Below, piece by piece: positions 26,047 to 34,876 of a stretch of DNA of 64,000 nucleotides. The notes beneath the pieces are model-generated. The model was not told where the DNA came from and did not search any database. It saw only the letters and a program-made list of their open reading frames with translations. This DNA comes from Ramlibacter rhizophilus (GTDB taxonomy: Bacteria; Pseudomonadota; Gammaproteobacteria; Burkholderiales; Burkholderiaceae_C): assembly GCF_004681965.1 (NCBI RefSeq), contig NZ_SMLL01000008.1:1-64000 (forward strand), in the 5' to 3' direction. The translations under genes and the position numbers were made by a program. Numbering within the stretch: position 1 is the stretch's first letter; each line of letters opens with the position of its first letter.

Positions 26047-28006
26047 CGACCTCGACCGAGTCACCGTGCAGCTCCATCAGCTCGCGCCGCGCGGCGGCCT
26101 CGCCCTTGCCCATGAGCTTGGTCATCAGGCCTTCGGTTCCGGCGAAGTCGAACTTGCCGAGCTTGACCGGCAGCAGGCGCCGCGTGTCCGGGTTGAGCGT
26201 GGTTTCCCACAGCTGCTCGGCGCTCATCTCGCCCAGGCCCTTGAAGCGGCTGATGGTCCAGGCGCCTTCGCGCACGCCTTCCTTGCGCAGCTTGTCGAGG
26301 ATGGCGGTGAGTTCGCCCTCGTCCAGCGCGTAGCTCTTGGAGGCCGGCTTCTTGCCGCGCGCGGGCGCATCCACCCGGAACAGCGGCGGGCGCGCCACGT
26401 ACACATGCCCCGCGTCGATGAGCTTGGGAAAGTGGCGGAAGAAGAGCGTGAGCAGCAGCACCTGGATGTGCGAGCCGTCCACGTCGGCGTCGGAGAGGAT
26501 GCAGACCTTGCCGTAGCGCAGCCCGCTCAGGTCGGGCGTGTCGTTGGGGCCGTGCGGGTCCACGCCGATGGCCACGGCGATGTCGTGGATCTCGGTGTTG
26601 GCGAACAGGCGGTCACGCTCGACCTCCCAGGTGTTGAGCACCTTGCCGCGCAGGGGCAGCACGGCCTGGGATTCCTTGTCGCGGCCCATCTTGGCACTGC
26701 CGCCGGCCGAATCGCCCTCGACCAGGAAGACCTCGTTGTGGGCGATGTCGCGGCTCTCGCAGTCGGTGAGCTTGCCGGGCAGCACCGCCACGCCCGAGCC
26801 CTTGCGCTTTTCGACCTTCTGGCTGGCACGCTGGCGCGTCTGCGCCGCGCGGATGGCGAGTTCGGCCAGGCGCTTGCCGTAGTCCACGTGCTGGTTCAGC
26901 CACAGCTCCAGCGAAGGCCGCACGAAGCTGGACACCAGCCGCACCGCGTCGCGCGAGTTCAGGCGCTCCTTGATCTGCCCCTGGAACTGCGGGTCCAGCA
27001 CCTTGGCCGAGAGCACGTAGGAGGCGCGGGCGAACACGTCCTCCGGCAGGAGCTTGACGCCCTTGGGCAGCAGCGAATGCAGCTCGATGAAGCTCTTGAC
27101 CGCGTTGAACAGGCCGTCGCGCAGCCCGCTGTCGTGCGTGCCGCCGGCGCTGGTGGGAATGAGGTTGACGTAGCTCTCGCGCACCGGCTGGCCTTCCTCC
27201 GTGAAGCCCACGCACCACTGCGCGCCCTCGCCTTCGGCGAAGTTCTCGTTGTTCTCGGCGTAGCCCTCGCCGTCGAAGAGCGGGATGACCGGGTCGGCCC
27301 CCAGCGTCTGCATGAGGTAGTCGCGCAGGCCCCCCTTGTACTGCCAGCTCTGGCTTTCCTTGGTCTTCTCGTTGACCAGGTACACCGCCACGCCGGGCAT
27401 CAGCACCGCCTTGCTGCGCAGCAGGTGCGCCAGTTCGGCCATGGGGAGCTGGGACGACTCGAAGTACTTGCCGTCCGGCCAGACACGCACCGTGGTGCCC
27501 TGGCGCCGGTCGCCCTCCTGCATCTTGCGCAGCACCAGCGGCTCGGTGACGTCGCCGCCCTGGAAGGCCAGGCGCGCGACCTGGCCTTCGCGGTGGGACA
27601 CCACCTCCAGCCGCTTGGCCAGGGCGTTGGTGACGGACACGCCGACGCCGTGCAGGCCGCCGGAGAAGCTGTAGGCGCCGCCCTTGCCCTTGTCGAACTT
27701 CCCGCCGGCGTGCAGGCGCGTGAACACCAGCTCGATGACCGGGGCGTTCTCTTCCGGGTGCATGCCGAAGGGAATGCCGCGGCCGTCGTCCTCGATGCTC
27801 ACCGAGCCGTCGGCGTGCAGGGTGACGCGGATGCGCTTGCCGTGCCCGGCCAGTGCTTCGTCGGCGGCGTTGTCCAGCACCTCCTGGATGACGTGCAGCG
27901 GGTTGTCCGTGCGGGTGTACATGCCCGGACGCTGCTTGACGGGCTCCAGGCCCTTGAGCACGCGGATGGAGCCTTCGGAATACTCGGGGGACGGTTTGCT
28001 TGCCAT
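26039..28006 (-). CDS. parE: DNA topoisomerase IV subunit B
   Basis: 655-aa ATPase subunit of topoisomerase IV. The GHKL ATP site is visible as QEVLDNAADEALAG, EDDGRGIPFGMHPEE and FSGGLHGVGVSVTNAL. The Toprim domain is FLVEGDSAGGSAKMGRDK with DADVDGSHIQVLLL. The C-terminus GLGEMSAEQLWETTLNP is standard. The ATG at 28006 (MASKPSPEYSEGS) is chosen over an upstream in-frame codon at 28042. It is the first gene of a minus-strand operon parE-transglycosylase-parC-methyltransferase. Confidence 0.95.
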   Translation of the reverse strand: MASKPSPEYSEGSIRVLKGLEPVKQRPGMYTRTDNPLHVIQEVLDNAADEALAGHGKRIRVTLHADGSVSIEDDGRGIPFGMHPEENAPVIELVFTRLHAGGKFDKGKGGAYSFSGGLHGVGVSVTNALAKRLEVVSHREGQVARLAFQGGDVTEPLVLRKMQEGDRRQGTTVRVWPDGKYFESSQLPMAELAHLLRSKAVLMPGVAVYLVNEKTKESQSWQYKGGLRDYLMQTLGADPVIPLFDGEGYAENNENFAEGEGAQWCVGFTEEGQPVRESYVNLIPTSAGGTHDSGLRDGLFNAVKSFIELHSLLPKGVKLLPEDVFARASYVLSAKVLDPQFQGQIKERLNSRDAVRLVSSFVRPSLELWLNQHVDYGKRLAELAIRAAQTRQRASQKVEKRKGSGVAVLPGKLTDCESRDIAHNEVFLVEGDSAGGSAKMGRDKESQAVLPLRGKVLNTWEVERDRLFANTEIHDIAVAIGVDPHGPNDTPDLSGLRYGKVCILSDADVDGSHIQVLLLTLFFRHFPKLIDAGHVYVARPPLFRVDAPARGKKPASKSYALDEGELTAILDKLRKEGVREGAWTISRFKGLGEMSAEQLWETTLNPDTRRLLPVKLGKFDFAGTEGLMTKLMGKGEAAARRELMELHGDSVEVDV

Positions 28007-28159
28007 GGGAGCGGCGATTTTAGACACAGGCCGGCGCACCACTGTACGAATTCACAGATTCGGGACTTACCCATGCCTGGCGCGCATCAATTCCCGTCGA
28101 ACATTTCAAGCCCCCGCGGCAGCGAAGCCAGGAGCGACTTGGCTACAGTCGCACCCATC

Positions 28160-29374
28160 ATGTCCGCGCAACCCCGACTTTCCCTGCTCCAGGTGCTGGC
28201 CTGCGGCGCCGCCATCGTGACGCTGTCCATGGGCATCCGGCACGGGTTCGGGCTGTGGCTGCTGCCGATCACGCAGGCGCAGGGCTGGACGCGCGAGACC
28301 TTCTCCCTGGCCATCGCCATCCAGAACCTCGCCTGGGGCTGCTTCGGCGTCGCGGCCGGCATGGTGGCGGACCGCTTCGGCGCCTTCCGCGTCCTTGTCG
28401 GAGGCGCCGTGCTCTACGCACTGGGCCTGGCCGGCATGGCGCTGGCGAGCAGCACGATCGTCTTCGCCCTGGCCACCGGCGTGCTGATCGGCGCCGCGCA
28501 GGCGGGCACCACCTTCGCGGTGATCTTCGGCGTCATCGGCCGGCAGGTGGAACCGGCGCGCCGGTCCTGGGCCATGGGCACGGCGGCGGCGGCCGGCTCC
28601 TTCGGCCAGTTCCTGATGGTGCCCACCGAAGGCTTCCTCATCGCCTCGCTCGGCTGGCAGGCGGCGCTGCTGGCCCTGGCCGTGGCCGTGCTGCTGATCG
28701 TGCCGCTCTCGCTGGGGCTGCGCGAGCCGGGCTTCCGGGCCGGGCAGCCGGTGCGGCGCGAGCAGTCCATCGCGCAGGCGGTGCGCGAGGCCTTCCGCTA
28801 CCCGAGCTTCCAGATGCTCACCGCCGGCTACTTCGTCTGCGGCTTCCAGGTGGTGTTCATCGGGGTGCACATGCCCAGCTACCTGCGGGACCACGGCCTG
28901 GCACCGCACGTGGCCAGCTACGCGCTGGCGCTGATCGGCCTGTTCAACATCGTCGGCACCTACGTGGCCGGAAGCCTCGGGCAGCGGCTTCCCAAGCGCA
29001 AGATCCTGGCGACCATCTACATCGGCCGCTCGCTGGCCATCCTCGCCTTCCTGGCCGTGCCGGTGACGCCCGCCTCGGTCTATGTGTTCTCCGCGGTGAT
29101 GGGCCTGCTGTGGCTGTCCACCGTGCCGGTGACCAGCGCCTCGGTGGCGCAGATCTTCGGCGTGGCGCACCTGTCCATGCTCAATGGCTTCGTGTTCTTC
29201 AGCCACCAGCTGGGCTCCTTCCTCGGCGTGTGGCTGGGGGGCTTCCTGTACGACCGCACGGGCAGCTACGACCTCGTCTGGTACATCGCCATCGCCCTGG
29301 GCGTGTTCGCCGCGCTGGTGAACCTGCCGGTGCGCGAAACCCCCATCGCGCGGCCCGTGCCGCAGGCGGCCTGA
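28160..29374 (+). CDS. MFS transporter
   Basis: 404-aa major facilitator with twelve predicted spans. The loop 2-3 motif reads GMVADRFGAFRVLVGG (G-x3-D-R-x-G type). The family resembles the monocarboxylate/oxalate-formate type of antiporters (SMGIRHGFGLWLLPITQAQGW at the N-terminus). The ATG at 28160 starts just before the first span. Substrate unknown. The stop overlaps the start of a 42-aa membrane peptide gene (TGATG), indicating coupled translation. Divergent from parE. Confidence 0.87.
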   Translation: MSAQPRLSLLQVLACGAAIVTLSMGIRHGFGLWLLPITQAQGWTRETFSLAIAIQNLAWGCFGVAAGMVADRFGAFRVLVGGAVLYALGLAGMALASSTIVFALATGVLIGAAQAGTTFAVIFGVIGRQVEPARRSWAMGTAAAAGSFGQFLMVPTEGFLIASLGWQAALLALAVAVLLIVPLSLGLREPGFRAGQPVRREQSIAQAVREAFRYPSFQMLTAGYFVCGFQVVFIGVHMPSYLRDHGLAPHVASYALALIGLFNIVGTYVAGSLGQRLPKRKILATIYIGRSLAILAFLAVPVTPASVYVFSAVMGLLWLSTVPVTSASVAQIFGVAHLSMLNGFVFFSHQLGSFLGVWLGGFLYDRTGSYDLVWYIAIALGVFAALVNLPVRETPIARPVPQAA

Positions 29375-29502
29375 TGACCCGCCTGGGCAAGGCCGTCGCC
29401 TACCTCGCCGTCGCGGCCGTGCTGCTGGCGGTGTTCGCGCTCTACACCCAACCCGCCATGCTCGTGACCGTCTCCGAGATGGTCTGGGCTTGCTTCAACT
29501 GA
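29374..29502 (+). CDS. Small membrane protein coupled to the MFS transporter
   Basis: 42 aa. A short basic N-terminus (MTRLGKAV) is followed by one hydrophobic span (residues about 8-25, AYLAVAAVLLAVFALY) and a tail ending in MVWACFN. Its ATG shares bases with the MFS stop (TGATG), the strongest argument that it is translated. From memory, similar short proteins ending in an aromatic-Ala-Cys-Phe motif occur in related bacteria, but that was not checked. It could be a transporter accessory peptide; function unknown. Confidence 0.6.
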   Translation: MTRLGKAVAYLAVAAVLLAVFALYTQPAMLVTVSEMVWACFN

Positions 29503-29517
29503 GCGAGCGATCGACCC

Positions 29518-30066
29518 ATGCACGGCACCGAAGCGCCTTCCGAATGGATCGTCCGCTGGAGCCACCTGGCCCCGGCGGCGGGGGCCGTGCTCGATGTCGC
29601 CTGCGGCCGGGGCCGGCACCTGCGCTGGTTCGCCGCGCGCGGCCATGCGGTGCTCGGCGTGGACCGCGACCAGGCGGCCCTGGACAGCGTGCATGGCCTG
29701 GGCGAGACGCTGGCCGCCGACATCGAGAACGGCCCCTGGCCGCTGGCCGGGCGCCGCTTCGGCGTGGTGGTCGTCACCAACTACCTCTGGCGTCCGCTGC
29801 TGCCGACCCTCGTGGCCAGCGTTGCCCCGGGCGGGCTGCTGCTGTACGAAACCTTCGCGGTCGGCAACGAGACCGTGGGCAAGCCTTCGCGGCCCGACTT
29901 CCTGCTGCGGCCCGGTGAGCTGCTGGACGCCTGCGAGGGCCTGCGCGTGGTGGCCTACGAGGACGGCTTCCGGGCCGATCCCGAGCGCTTCGTGCAGCGC
30001 ATCGCGGCCGTGCGCCCCGACCCCGCAGGCCCCGTGCCGCCGCGCTTGCACCTCGGGAAACCCTGA
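29518..30066 (+). CDS. Class I SAM-dependent methyltransferase (TehB/UbiE-like)
   Basis: 182-aa soluble methyltransferase. Motif I is VLDVACGRGRHLRWF, followed by GVDRDQAALD at the motif II acidic position, VVTNYLWRPLL and VAPGGLLLYETFA. It ends with a region typical of the short tellurite/thiopurine methyltransferase-like group. Substrate unknown. It starts 15 bp after the 42-aa gene on the same strand and may belong to that transcript. Confidence 0.83.
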   Translation: MHGTEAPSEWIVRWSHLAPAAGAVLDVACGRGRHLRWFAARGHAVLGVDRDQAALDSVHGLGETLAADIENGPWPLAGRRFGVVVVTNYLWRPLLPTLVASVAPGGLLLYETFAVGNETVGKPSRPDFLLRPGELLDACEGLRVVAYEDGFRADPERFVQRIAAVRPDPAGPVPPRLHLGKP

Positions 30067-30110
30067 GACCCTGGTCCCGTGCGGGCGGATGGGCAATGGC
30101 CGCCGCTCGT

Positions 30111-30116
30111 TAGAAT
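30111..30116 (+). promoter_or_regulatory. Putative -10 box of dapA
   Basis: TAGAAT 27 nt before the dapA ATG; no good -35 is visible. Confidence 0.35.
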
Positions 30117-30143
30117 CCCCCGTTCCCCAGACCCAAGCCCCCT

Positions 30144-31040
30144 ATGACACCGATTACTGGCAGCATCGTGGCCCTGGCCACCCCCCTGCACGACGACGGC
30201 AGCGTGGACTATGCGGGCCTGCGAAAACTGATCGACTGGCACATCGCCGAGGGCACGGACTGCATCGGCGTCGTGGGCACCACGGGTGAGTCGCCCACGG
30301 TGAGCGTCGAGGAGCACCGCGAGATCATCCGCGTGTCCGTCGAGCACGCTGCCGGGCGGGTGCCCATCATGGCCGGCTGCGGCGCGAACTCCACCGCCGA
30401 GGCGGTGTCCCTGGCCCGCTTCGCCCGCGAAGTGGGGGCCGACTGCCAGCTGCAGGTGGTCCCCTACTACAACCGCCCGACGCAGGAAGGCCAGTACCAG
30501 CACTTCAAGGCCATCGCCGAAGCCACCGGCGACCTGCCCATCGTCCTGTACAACGTCCCGGGTCGCACCGTGGCCGACATGGCGCACGACACCGTGCTGC
30601 GCCTGGCCGAGGTGCCCGGCATCGTGGGCATCAAGGAAGCCACCGGCAACATCGAGCGCGCGCAGTGGCTGCTGCGCGATGCGCCCAAGGATTTCGCGAT
30701 CTACTCGGGTGACGACCCCACCGCGGTGGCGCTGATGCTGTGCGGCGGCCAGGGCAACGTGAGCGTGACCGCCAACGTGGCGCCCCGGCTCATGCACGAG
30801 CTGTGCGTGAAGGCCATCGCGGGCGATGCGCGCGGCGCCATGGACATCCAGCGTCGGCTCATGCCGCTGCACCGCCAGCTCTTCGTCGAGCCCAACCCCA
30901 TCCCCGTCAAATGGGCCATGGCCCGCATGGGCCTGTGCGGGCCGGCGCTGCGCCTGCCGCTGACGCCCCTGTCTGCCGCCCTGCAGCCGTCCGTCGAGGC
31001 CGCCCTGCGTGACTGCGGGCTCCTGGGCTCCGCATCCTGA
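30144..31040 (+). CDS. dapA: 4-hydroxy-tetrahydrodipicolinate synthase
   Basis: First committed enzyme of lysine/diaminopimelate synthesis, condensing pyruvate with aspartate semialdehyde; 298 aa. [17 protein letters not shown] opens the family. [11 protein letters not shown] holds the substrate-binding Thr-Thr, [12 protein letters not shown] the catalytic Tyr, and [13 protein letters not shown] the Schiff-base Lys. It is followed after 13 bp by bamC, the same dapA-nlpB order as in E. coli. Confidence 0.96.
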   Translation: MTPITGSIVALATPLHDDGSVDYAGLRKLIDWHIAEGTDCIGVVGTTGESPTVSVEEHREIIRVSVEHAAGRVPIMAGCGANSTAEAVSLARFAREVGADCQLQVVPYYNRPTQEGQYQHFKAIAEATGDLPIVLYNVPGRTVADMAHDTVLRLAEVPGIVGIKEATGNIERAQWLLRDAPKDFAIYSGDDPTAVALMLCGGQGNVSVTANVAPRLMHELCVKAIAGDARGAMDIQRRLMPLHRQLFVEPNPIPVKWAMARMGLCGPALRLPLTPLSAALQPSVEAALRDCGLLGSAS

Positions 31041-31053
31041 GGAACAACGAGAG

Positions 31054-32133
31054 ATGAAGCAATCCGCAAGACTGGGCCTGCTGCTGGTGTGTGCGCAGCT
31101 GGCCGCCTGCTCGGTGCTGGAGACCGATCGCATCGACTACAAGAGCGCCGGCAAGGCGCCCTCGCTGGAGGTGCCGCCCGACCTCACGCAGCTGTCGCGC
31201 GACTCGCGCTTCGTGGTGCCCGGCGGGCCCGTGACGGCCAGCAGCTACGCGCTGGGCCAGGCAGCGCCCAGCATGCCGGTGGCGGCCAGGGCGGTCGGTG
31301 ACGTGCGCATCGAGCGCGCGGGTGACCAGCGCTGGCTGGTGGTCAACCGCCCCGCCGACCAGCTCTGGCAGCCGGTGCGCGAGTTCTGGCTGGACAACGG
31401 CTTCCTGCTGTCGCAGGACCAGCCCAACCTCGGCATCATGGAGACCGACTGGGCCGAGAACCGCGCCAAGCTGCCGCAGGACCCGATCCGCGGCTTCCTC
31501 GGCCGCATCTTCGACTCCGCCTACTCCACCGCCGAACGCGACCGCTTCCGCACCCGCCTGGAGCGCGCGCCCAGCGGCGGCACCGAGATCTACGTCTCGC
31601 ACCGCGGCATGGTCGAGGTCTATACCAACCGTGAGCGCGACCAGACCGTGTGGCAGCCGCGCCCGGCCGACCCCGAGCTGGAAACCGAGATGCTGCGCCG
31701 GCTGATGGTCAAGCTCGGCGTGAGCGAGCAGCAGAGCGAAGCCATCACGCGCGCCAGCGCGCCGCAGCCGGCCGCGCGTGTCGCCAAGGTGGGCGAGGTG
31801 CCGGTGGTCCAGCTCGACGAAGGCTTCGAGCGCGCCTGGCGCCGTGTCGGCCTCACGCTGGACCGCACCGGCTTCACCGTGGAAGACCGCGACCGCAGCA
31901 AGGGCCTGTACTTCGTGCGCTATGTGGCGCCCAACCCGGACCGCAAGGAGCCGGGCTTCCTGGGCCGCCTCTTCAGCCGCTCCGCCGACAGCGCGCCGCC
32001 GCTGAAGTACCAGATCGCGGTGCGCAGCCAGGGGCCCTCCAGTACCGTGTCCGTCCTCGACGCGGGCGGCGCGCCCGAGGCCTCGGCCAATGCGCAGCGC
32101 ATCGTGCAGGTCATCGCGGACGACCTGAAGTAG
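31054..32133 (+). CDS. bamC: Outer membrane assembly lipoprotein BamC
   Basis: 359-aa lipoprotein of the BAM complex that inserts beta-barrel proteins into the outer membrane. Signal peptide with lipobox LAAC (residues about 16-19), then the extended N-terminal segment YKSAGKAPSLEVPPDLTQ that docks on BamD in E. coli. Two helix-grip domains follow (LVVNRPADQLWQPVREFW and VVQLDEGFERAWRRVGLTLD). The ATG at 31054 gives the signal peptide. It directly follows dapA in one operon. Confidence 0.92.
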   Translation: MKQSARLGLLLVCAQLAACSVLETDRIDYKSAGKAPSLEVPPDLTQLSRDSRFVVPGGPVTASSYALGQAAPSMPVAARAVGDVRIERAGDQRWLVVNRPADQLWQPVREFWLDNGFLLSQDQPNLGIMETDWAENRAKLPQDPIRGFLGRIFDSAYSTAERDRFRTRLERAPSGGTEIYVSHRGMVEVYTNRERDQTVWQPRPADPELETEMLRRLMVKLGVSEQQSEAITRASAPQPAARVAKVGEVPVVQLDEGFERAWRRVGLTLDRTGFTVEDRDRSKGLYFVRYVAPNPDRKEPGFLGRLFSRSADSAPPLKYQIAVRSQGPSSTVSVLDAGGAPEASANAQRIVQVIADDLK

Positions 32134-32154
32134 ATCGCCCGTCCGCAAAGCCGC

Positions 32155-32931
32155 ATGCTGCGATTCAAGAGCCTGGGCAGCGGCAGCTCTGGCAACGCCA
32201 CCCTGGTGCAGGCGAAAGGCGGCACCGGGCTCACCCACCTGCTGGTCGATTGCGGCCTGGGCATCCGCAACCTGGCCAGGCGCCTGGGTGAGGCGGGCCT
32301 GATGCCGGACCAGGTGGACGGCATCTTCATCACCCACGAGCACAGCGACCACGTCGGCTGCGTGCGCGCCTTTGCGCTGCGGGAACGCACCCCGGTCTTC
32401 ATGAGCGCCGGCACCTGGGCCGGCATGCGCGAGCCGGACTTCGAGGGCCTGCTCAACCTCGTTTCGGACGGCGTGTCCTTCGAGCTCGGCGCGCTGCAGC
32501 TCACCCCCTTCGCGGTGCCGCACGATGCCCGCGAGCCACTGCAGCTGCGCTGCACCGATGGCGCGGTGCGCCTGGGCATCCTCACCGACCTGGGCCATGT
32601 CACGCCGCACGTGCTGCATCACCTGTCCGGCTGCGAGTCGCTGCTGCTGGAGTGCAACCACGACGAGGCCCTGCTGGCCTCGGGCCCCTACCCCTGGTTC
32701 CTCAAGCGCCGCGTCGGCGGCGACCAGGGCCACCTCGCCAACAGCGCCGCCGCCGAAGCCGCGCGCTTCCTGCAGGCCACCGGGCTGAAGCAGGTGGTGG
32801 CGGGCCACCTGAGCGAACAGAACAACCGCCCCGAGCTGGCCCGCGCCGCGCTCGCCGCTGCGCTTGGCTGCGGCGCCGAGGACGTGCACGTGGCCGACGC
32901 GGCCAGCGGCTGCGGCTGGCTGGTCGCTTAA
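32155..32931 (+). CDS. MBL-fold metallohydrolase (YycJ/WalJ-like)
   Basis: 258-aa metallo-beta-lactamase-fold protein. The metal-binding motif is FITHEHSDHVG and the opening RFKSLGSGSSGNATLV is typical of the YycJ/WalJ group. Further ligands are in HDAREPL and LGILTDLGH, and LLLECNHDEALL is conserved. Relatives act as nucleases or regulators, but the function in betaproteobacteria is unclear. It follows bamC by 21 bp. Its stop overlaps that of the convergent MerR gene by 4 bp. Confidence 0.87.
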   Translation: MLRFKSLGSGSSGNATLVQAKGGTGLTHLLVDCGLGIRNLARRLGEAGLMPDQVDGIFITHEHSDHVGCVRAFALRERTPVFMSAGTWAGMREPDFEGLLNLVSDGVSFELGALQLTPFAVPHDAREPLQLRCTDGAVRLGILTDLGHVTPHVLHHLSGCESLLLECNHDEALLASGPYPWFLKRRVGGDQGHLANSAAAEAARFLQATGLKQVVAGHLSEQNNRPELARAALAAALGCGAEDVHVADAASGCGWLVA

Positions 32932-33380
32932 GCCTTCGACGCGCGGCCGCTTGTCTTCCTGGCGCCCGCTGCGCGCTGGGGCGCCACTCTAAGCAGTTTT
33001 CCCGCACCGGCCGCCCGCAGCAGGCGCTTGAAGGTCGGGCATTCCGAGTGGTTCGCGGCGGGGCATACCGCCGCGTGGCGCAGTCCCTTGCTCAGGGCTG
33101 CGAGCCGCAGGATGGTCGCGTCGATCTCGTCGGCCTTCCCCGCCAAAGCCGCGCGGTCGATGCGGGCGCGCCCGTCGGCGCCGAACATCCCCTTGATCTC
33201 GTCGAGCGAGAAGCCGGCCGCCTGGCCGAGCGCGATGAGCGACAGCTGGTCCAGCACGGCGTCGGCGAAGGTCCTGCGCAGGCCCTCGCGCCCGGTGGAG
33301 GCGATCAGGCCCTTGTCTTCGTAGTAGCGCAGGGCGGAAGCGGGCACGCCGGACCGGCGGGCGACTTCGGCGATGTCCAT
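32928..33380 (-). CDS. MerR family transcriptional regulator
   Basis: 150-aa regulator. The winged-helix domain is at the N-terminus (MDIAEVARRSGVPASALRYYEDKGL, then REGLRRTFADAV), followed by a dimerisation helix. Near the C-terminus lie two cysteines in CPAANHSEC, which could sense metal or redox state. The ATG at 33380 gives the usual MerR start; two upstream in-frame codons would extend into the operator. It is divergent from a DUF2938-flavodoxin-DUF2798 operon across a perfect dyad, so it most likely controls that operon and itself. Confidence 0.9.
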   Translation of the reverse strand: MDIAEVARRSGVPASALRYYEDKGLIASTGREGLRRTFADAVLDQLSLIALGQAAGFSLDEIKGMFGADGRARIDRAALAGKADEIDATILRLAALSKGLRHAAVCPAANHSECPTFKRLLRAAGAGKLLRVAPQRAAGARKTSGRASKA

Positions 33381-33391
33381 GAAAAAACCTC

Positions 33392-33422
33392 TTGATTTCA
33401 AGTTGACTTGAACTTGCATCCT
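33392..33422 (+). promoter_or_regulatory. MerR-type promoter/operator for the DUF2938 operon
   Basis: -35 TTGATT (33392-33397) and -10 CATCCT (33417-33422) are separated by 19 bp, the over-long spacing typical of MerR-activated promoters. Centred in the spacer is the perfect 16-bp dyad TTCAAGT-TG-ACTTGAA (33397-33412). The start codon lies 37 nt downstream. Confidence 0.8.
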
Positions 33423-33459
33423 TCGATTCCTCCCGCTTTTTGTCAAGGATGGAACGAGC

Positions 33460-33957
33460 ATGAACCCCTCTCTTGAAGCCGCCGCCCGGATCGTGTTCAT
33501 CGGCCTGGGCGCCACCGCCGTCATGGATCTGTGGCTGCTGCTGCTCGGCCGCCTGGGCGTGCCGACCCTGAACTTCGCCCTGATCGGCCGCTGGGTCGGG
33601 CACTGGCCGCGCGGCGTGTTCAGGCACGCCGCCATCGGCAAGTCGGCGCCGGTGCCCGGCGAAGTCGCCCTGGGCTGGCTGACGCACTACGCGACCGGCG
33701 TCGCCTTCGCCGCCGTCCTCGCCGGGGTCGCGGGCCTCGCCTGGACCCGCAGCCCCACCCTCCTGCCCGCGCTGGGCGTCGGCATCGCGACGGTCGCCCT
33801 GCCCTGGCTGCTCATGCAGCCGGCCATGGGCGCGGGCATCGCCTCGTCGAAGACGCCGGCACCGGCCATGAACCGGCTGAGAACCCTGGCCAATCACGCC
33901 GTGTTCGGGCTCGGCCTGTACCTGTCCGCCCTCCTCCTCGCCTGGATCTCGCGATGA
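33460..33957 (+). CDS. DUF2938 family membrane protein
   Basis: 165-aa protein with about four membrane spans (residues about 9-30, 66-90, 96-118, 138-160). The pattern GLGATAVMDLWLLLLGRLGVP, then WVGHWPRGVFRH, GWLTHYATGVAFAAVL and NRLRTLANHAVFGLGLYL fits DUF2938. Function is unknown. First gene of a three-gene operon (with a flavodoxin-like reductase and a DUF2798 protein) facing the MerR gene, so likely induced by the signal that regulator senses. Confidence 0.87.
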   Translation: MNPSLEAAARIVFIGLGATAVMDLWLLLLGRLGVPTLNFALIGRWVGHWPRGVFRHAAIGKSAPVPGEVALGWLTHYATGVAFAAVLAGVAGLAWTRSPTLLPALGVGIATVALPWLLMQPAMGAGIASSKTPAPAMNRLRTLANHAVFGLGLYLSALLLAWISR

Positions 33958-34001
33958 GGAAGCCTTACTCCGAGATCCATTCACCACCAAGGAAGCACGC
34001 C

Positions 34002-34586
34002 ATGAAGCAACTCGCCGTCATCTACCACAGCGCCCAGGGCAACACCCGGCGCATCGCGCAACTCGTCGCCGAAGGCGCGCGGAGCACGCCCGGCGTCGGG
34101 TGCGACCTGCTGCGGGCCGAGGACCTGGTGGGCGCGCCCGAGCGCCTGCTCGCGTACGACGGCTTCGTGTTCGGATCGCCCACCTACCTGGGTGGCGTGT
34201 CGGCGCCGTTCAAGTCCTTCATGGACGCGACCGGCCGGCTGTGGAAGTCACACGCCCTCAAGGGCAGGCTCGCCGCCGGATTCACCGTGTCCGCGCTGCC
34301 CTCGGGCGACAAGCAATCGACACTGCTGTCGATGTTCGTCTTCGCCATGCAGCACGGCATGGTCTGGGTCGGCAACGCCATCCTGCCGGAGCAGCACGCG
34401 GGCGTCCCCTACGACGAAGCCGCCAACCGCCTGGGCTCCTGGTCGGGGCTGATGGCGCAGGCGGGACACTCCGGACCGGCCGCGGCGGCATTCGCCCCGG
34501 GCGACCTCAAGACGGCGCGAATGTTCGGTGCCCACGTCGCCGGCACGCTGTCCTGCGTGCGTTGCGACAAGGAGGTGGCCGCATGA
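34002..34586 (+). CDS. Flavodoxin-fold NAD(P)H-dependent oxidoreductase (WrbA-like)
   Basis: 194-aa flavoprotein. FMN phosphate loop VIYHSAQGNTRRIAQ at the N-terminus, then FGSPTYLGGVSAPFKSFMD and a Met/Phe-rich segment before a C-terminal helix. Relatives are quinone reductases that protect from quinone or electrophile stress. A Cys pair sits at the C-terminus (SCVRC), unusual for the family and possibly redox- or metal-active. It lies between the DUF2938 and DUF2798 genes; its stop overlaps the next start (ATGA). Confidence 0.85.
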   Translation: MKQLAVIYHSAQGNTRRIAQLVAEGARSTPGVGCDLLRAEDLVGAPERLLAYDGFVFGSPTYLGGVSAPFKSFMDATGRLWKSHALKGRLAAGFTVSALPSGDKQSTLLSMFVFAMQHGMVWVGNAILPEQHAGVPYDEAANRLGSWSGLMAQAGHSGPAAAAFAPGDLKTARMFGAHVAGTLSCVRCDKEVAA

Positions 34587-34810
34587 TCCCCAGGAAGTTC
34601 GAGCCTGTGCTCTTCGGCCTCGTCCTCTCCGGGCTGATGTCGCTCGTGGTGTCGGGCATCTCGACCGGCGTCGCCCACGGCTTCGCGCCGGGCTTCGCGG
34701 GCCTGTGGGCCCGCTCGTGGCTGCTCGCCTGGCTGCTGGCATTTCCCGTCGTGCTGGTGGTTGCGCCGCTTGCGCGTCGCTTCGTCGCGGCCCTGCTGCG
34801 GCCCCGCTGA
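34583..34810 (+). CDS. DUF2798 family small membrane protein
   Basis: 75-aa protein with two hydrophobic spans (residues about 8-28 and 46-64). The pattern FGLVLSGLMSLVVSGISTG, then WLLAWLLAFPVVLVVAPL and RFVAALLRP is typical of DUF2798. Function unknown. Its ATG overlaps the oxidoreductase stop, so it is the coupled last gene of the MerR-controlled operon. Confidence 0.85.
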   Translation: MIPRKFEPVLFGLVLSGLMSLVVSGISTGVAHGFAPGFAGLWARSWLLAWLLAFPVVLVVAPLARRFVAALLRPR

Positions 34811-34830
34811 GGACTTTGCGGCGACCCACG

Positions 34831-34853
34831 AAAAAGCCGCCCGAAGGCGGCTT
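34831..34853 (-). terminator. Rho-independent terminator of the Ala/Pro-rich lipoprotein gene
   Basis: Stem AAGCCGCC (34834-34841), loop CGAA, GGCGGCTT (34846-34853). On the minus strand the stem runs straight into TTTTT, so it ends the lipoprotein gene; it may also slow plus-strand transcription. Confidence 0.88.
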
Positions 34854-34876
34854 GTGGCAGGCCGTCCAGCCGGCGA

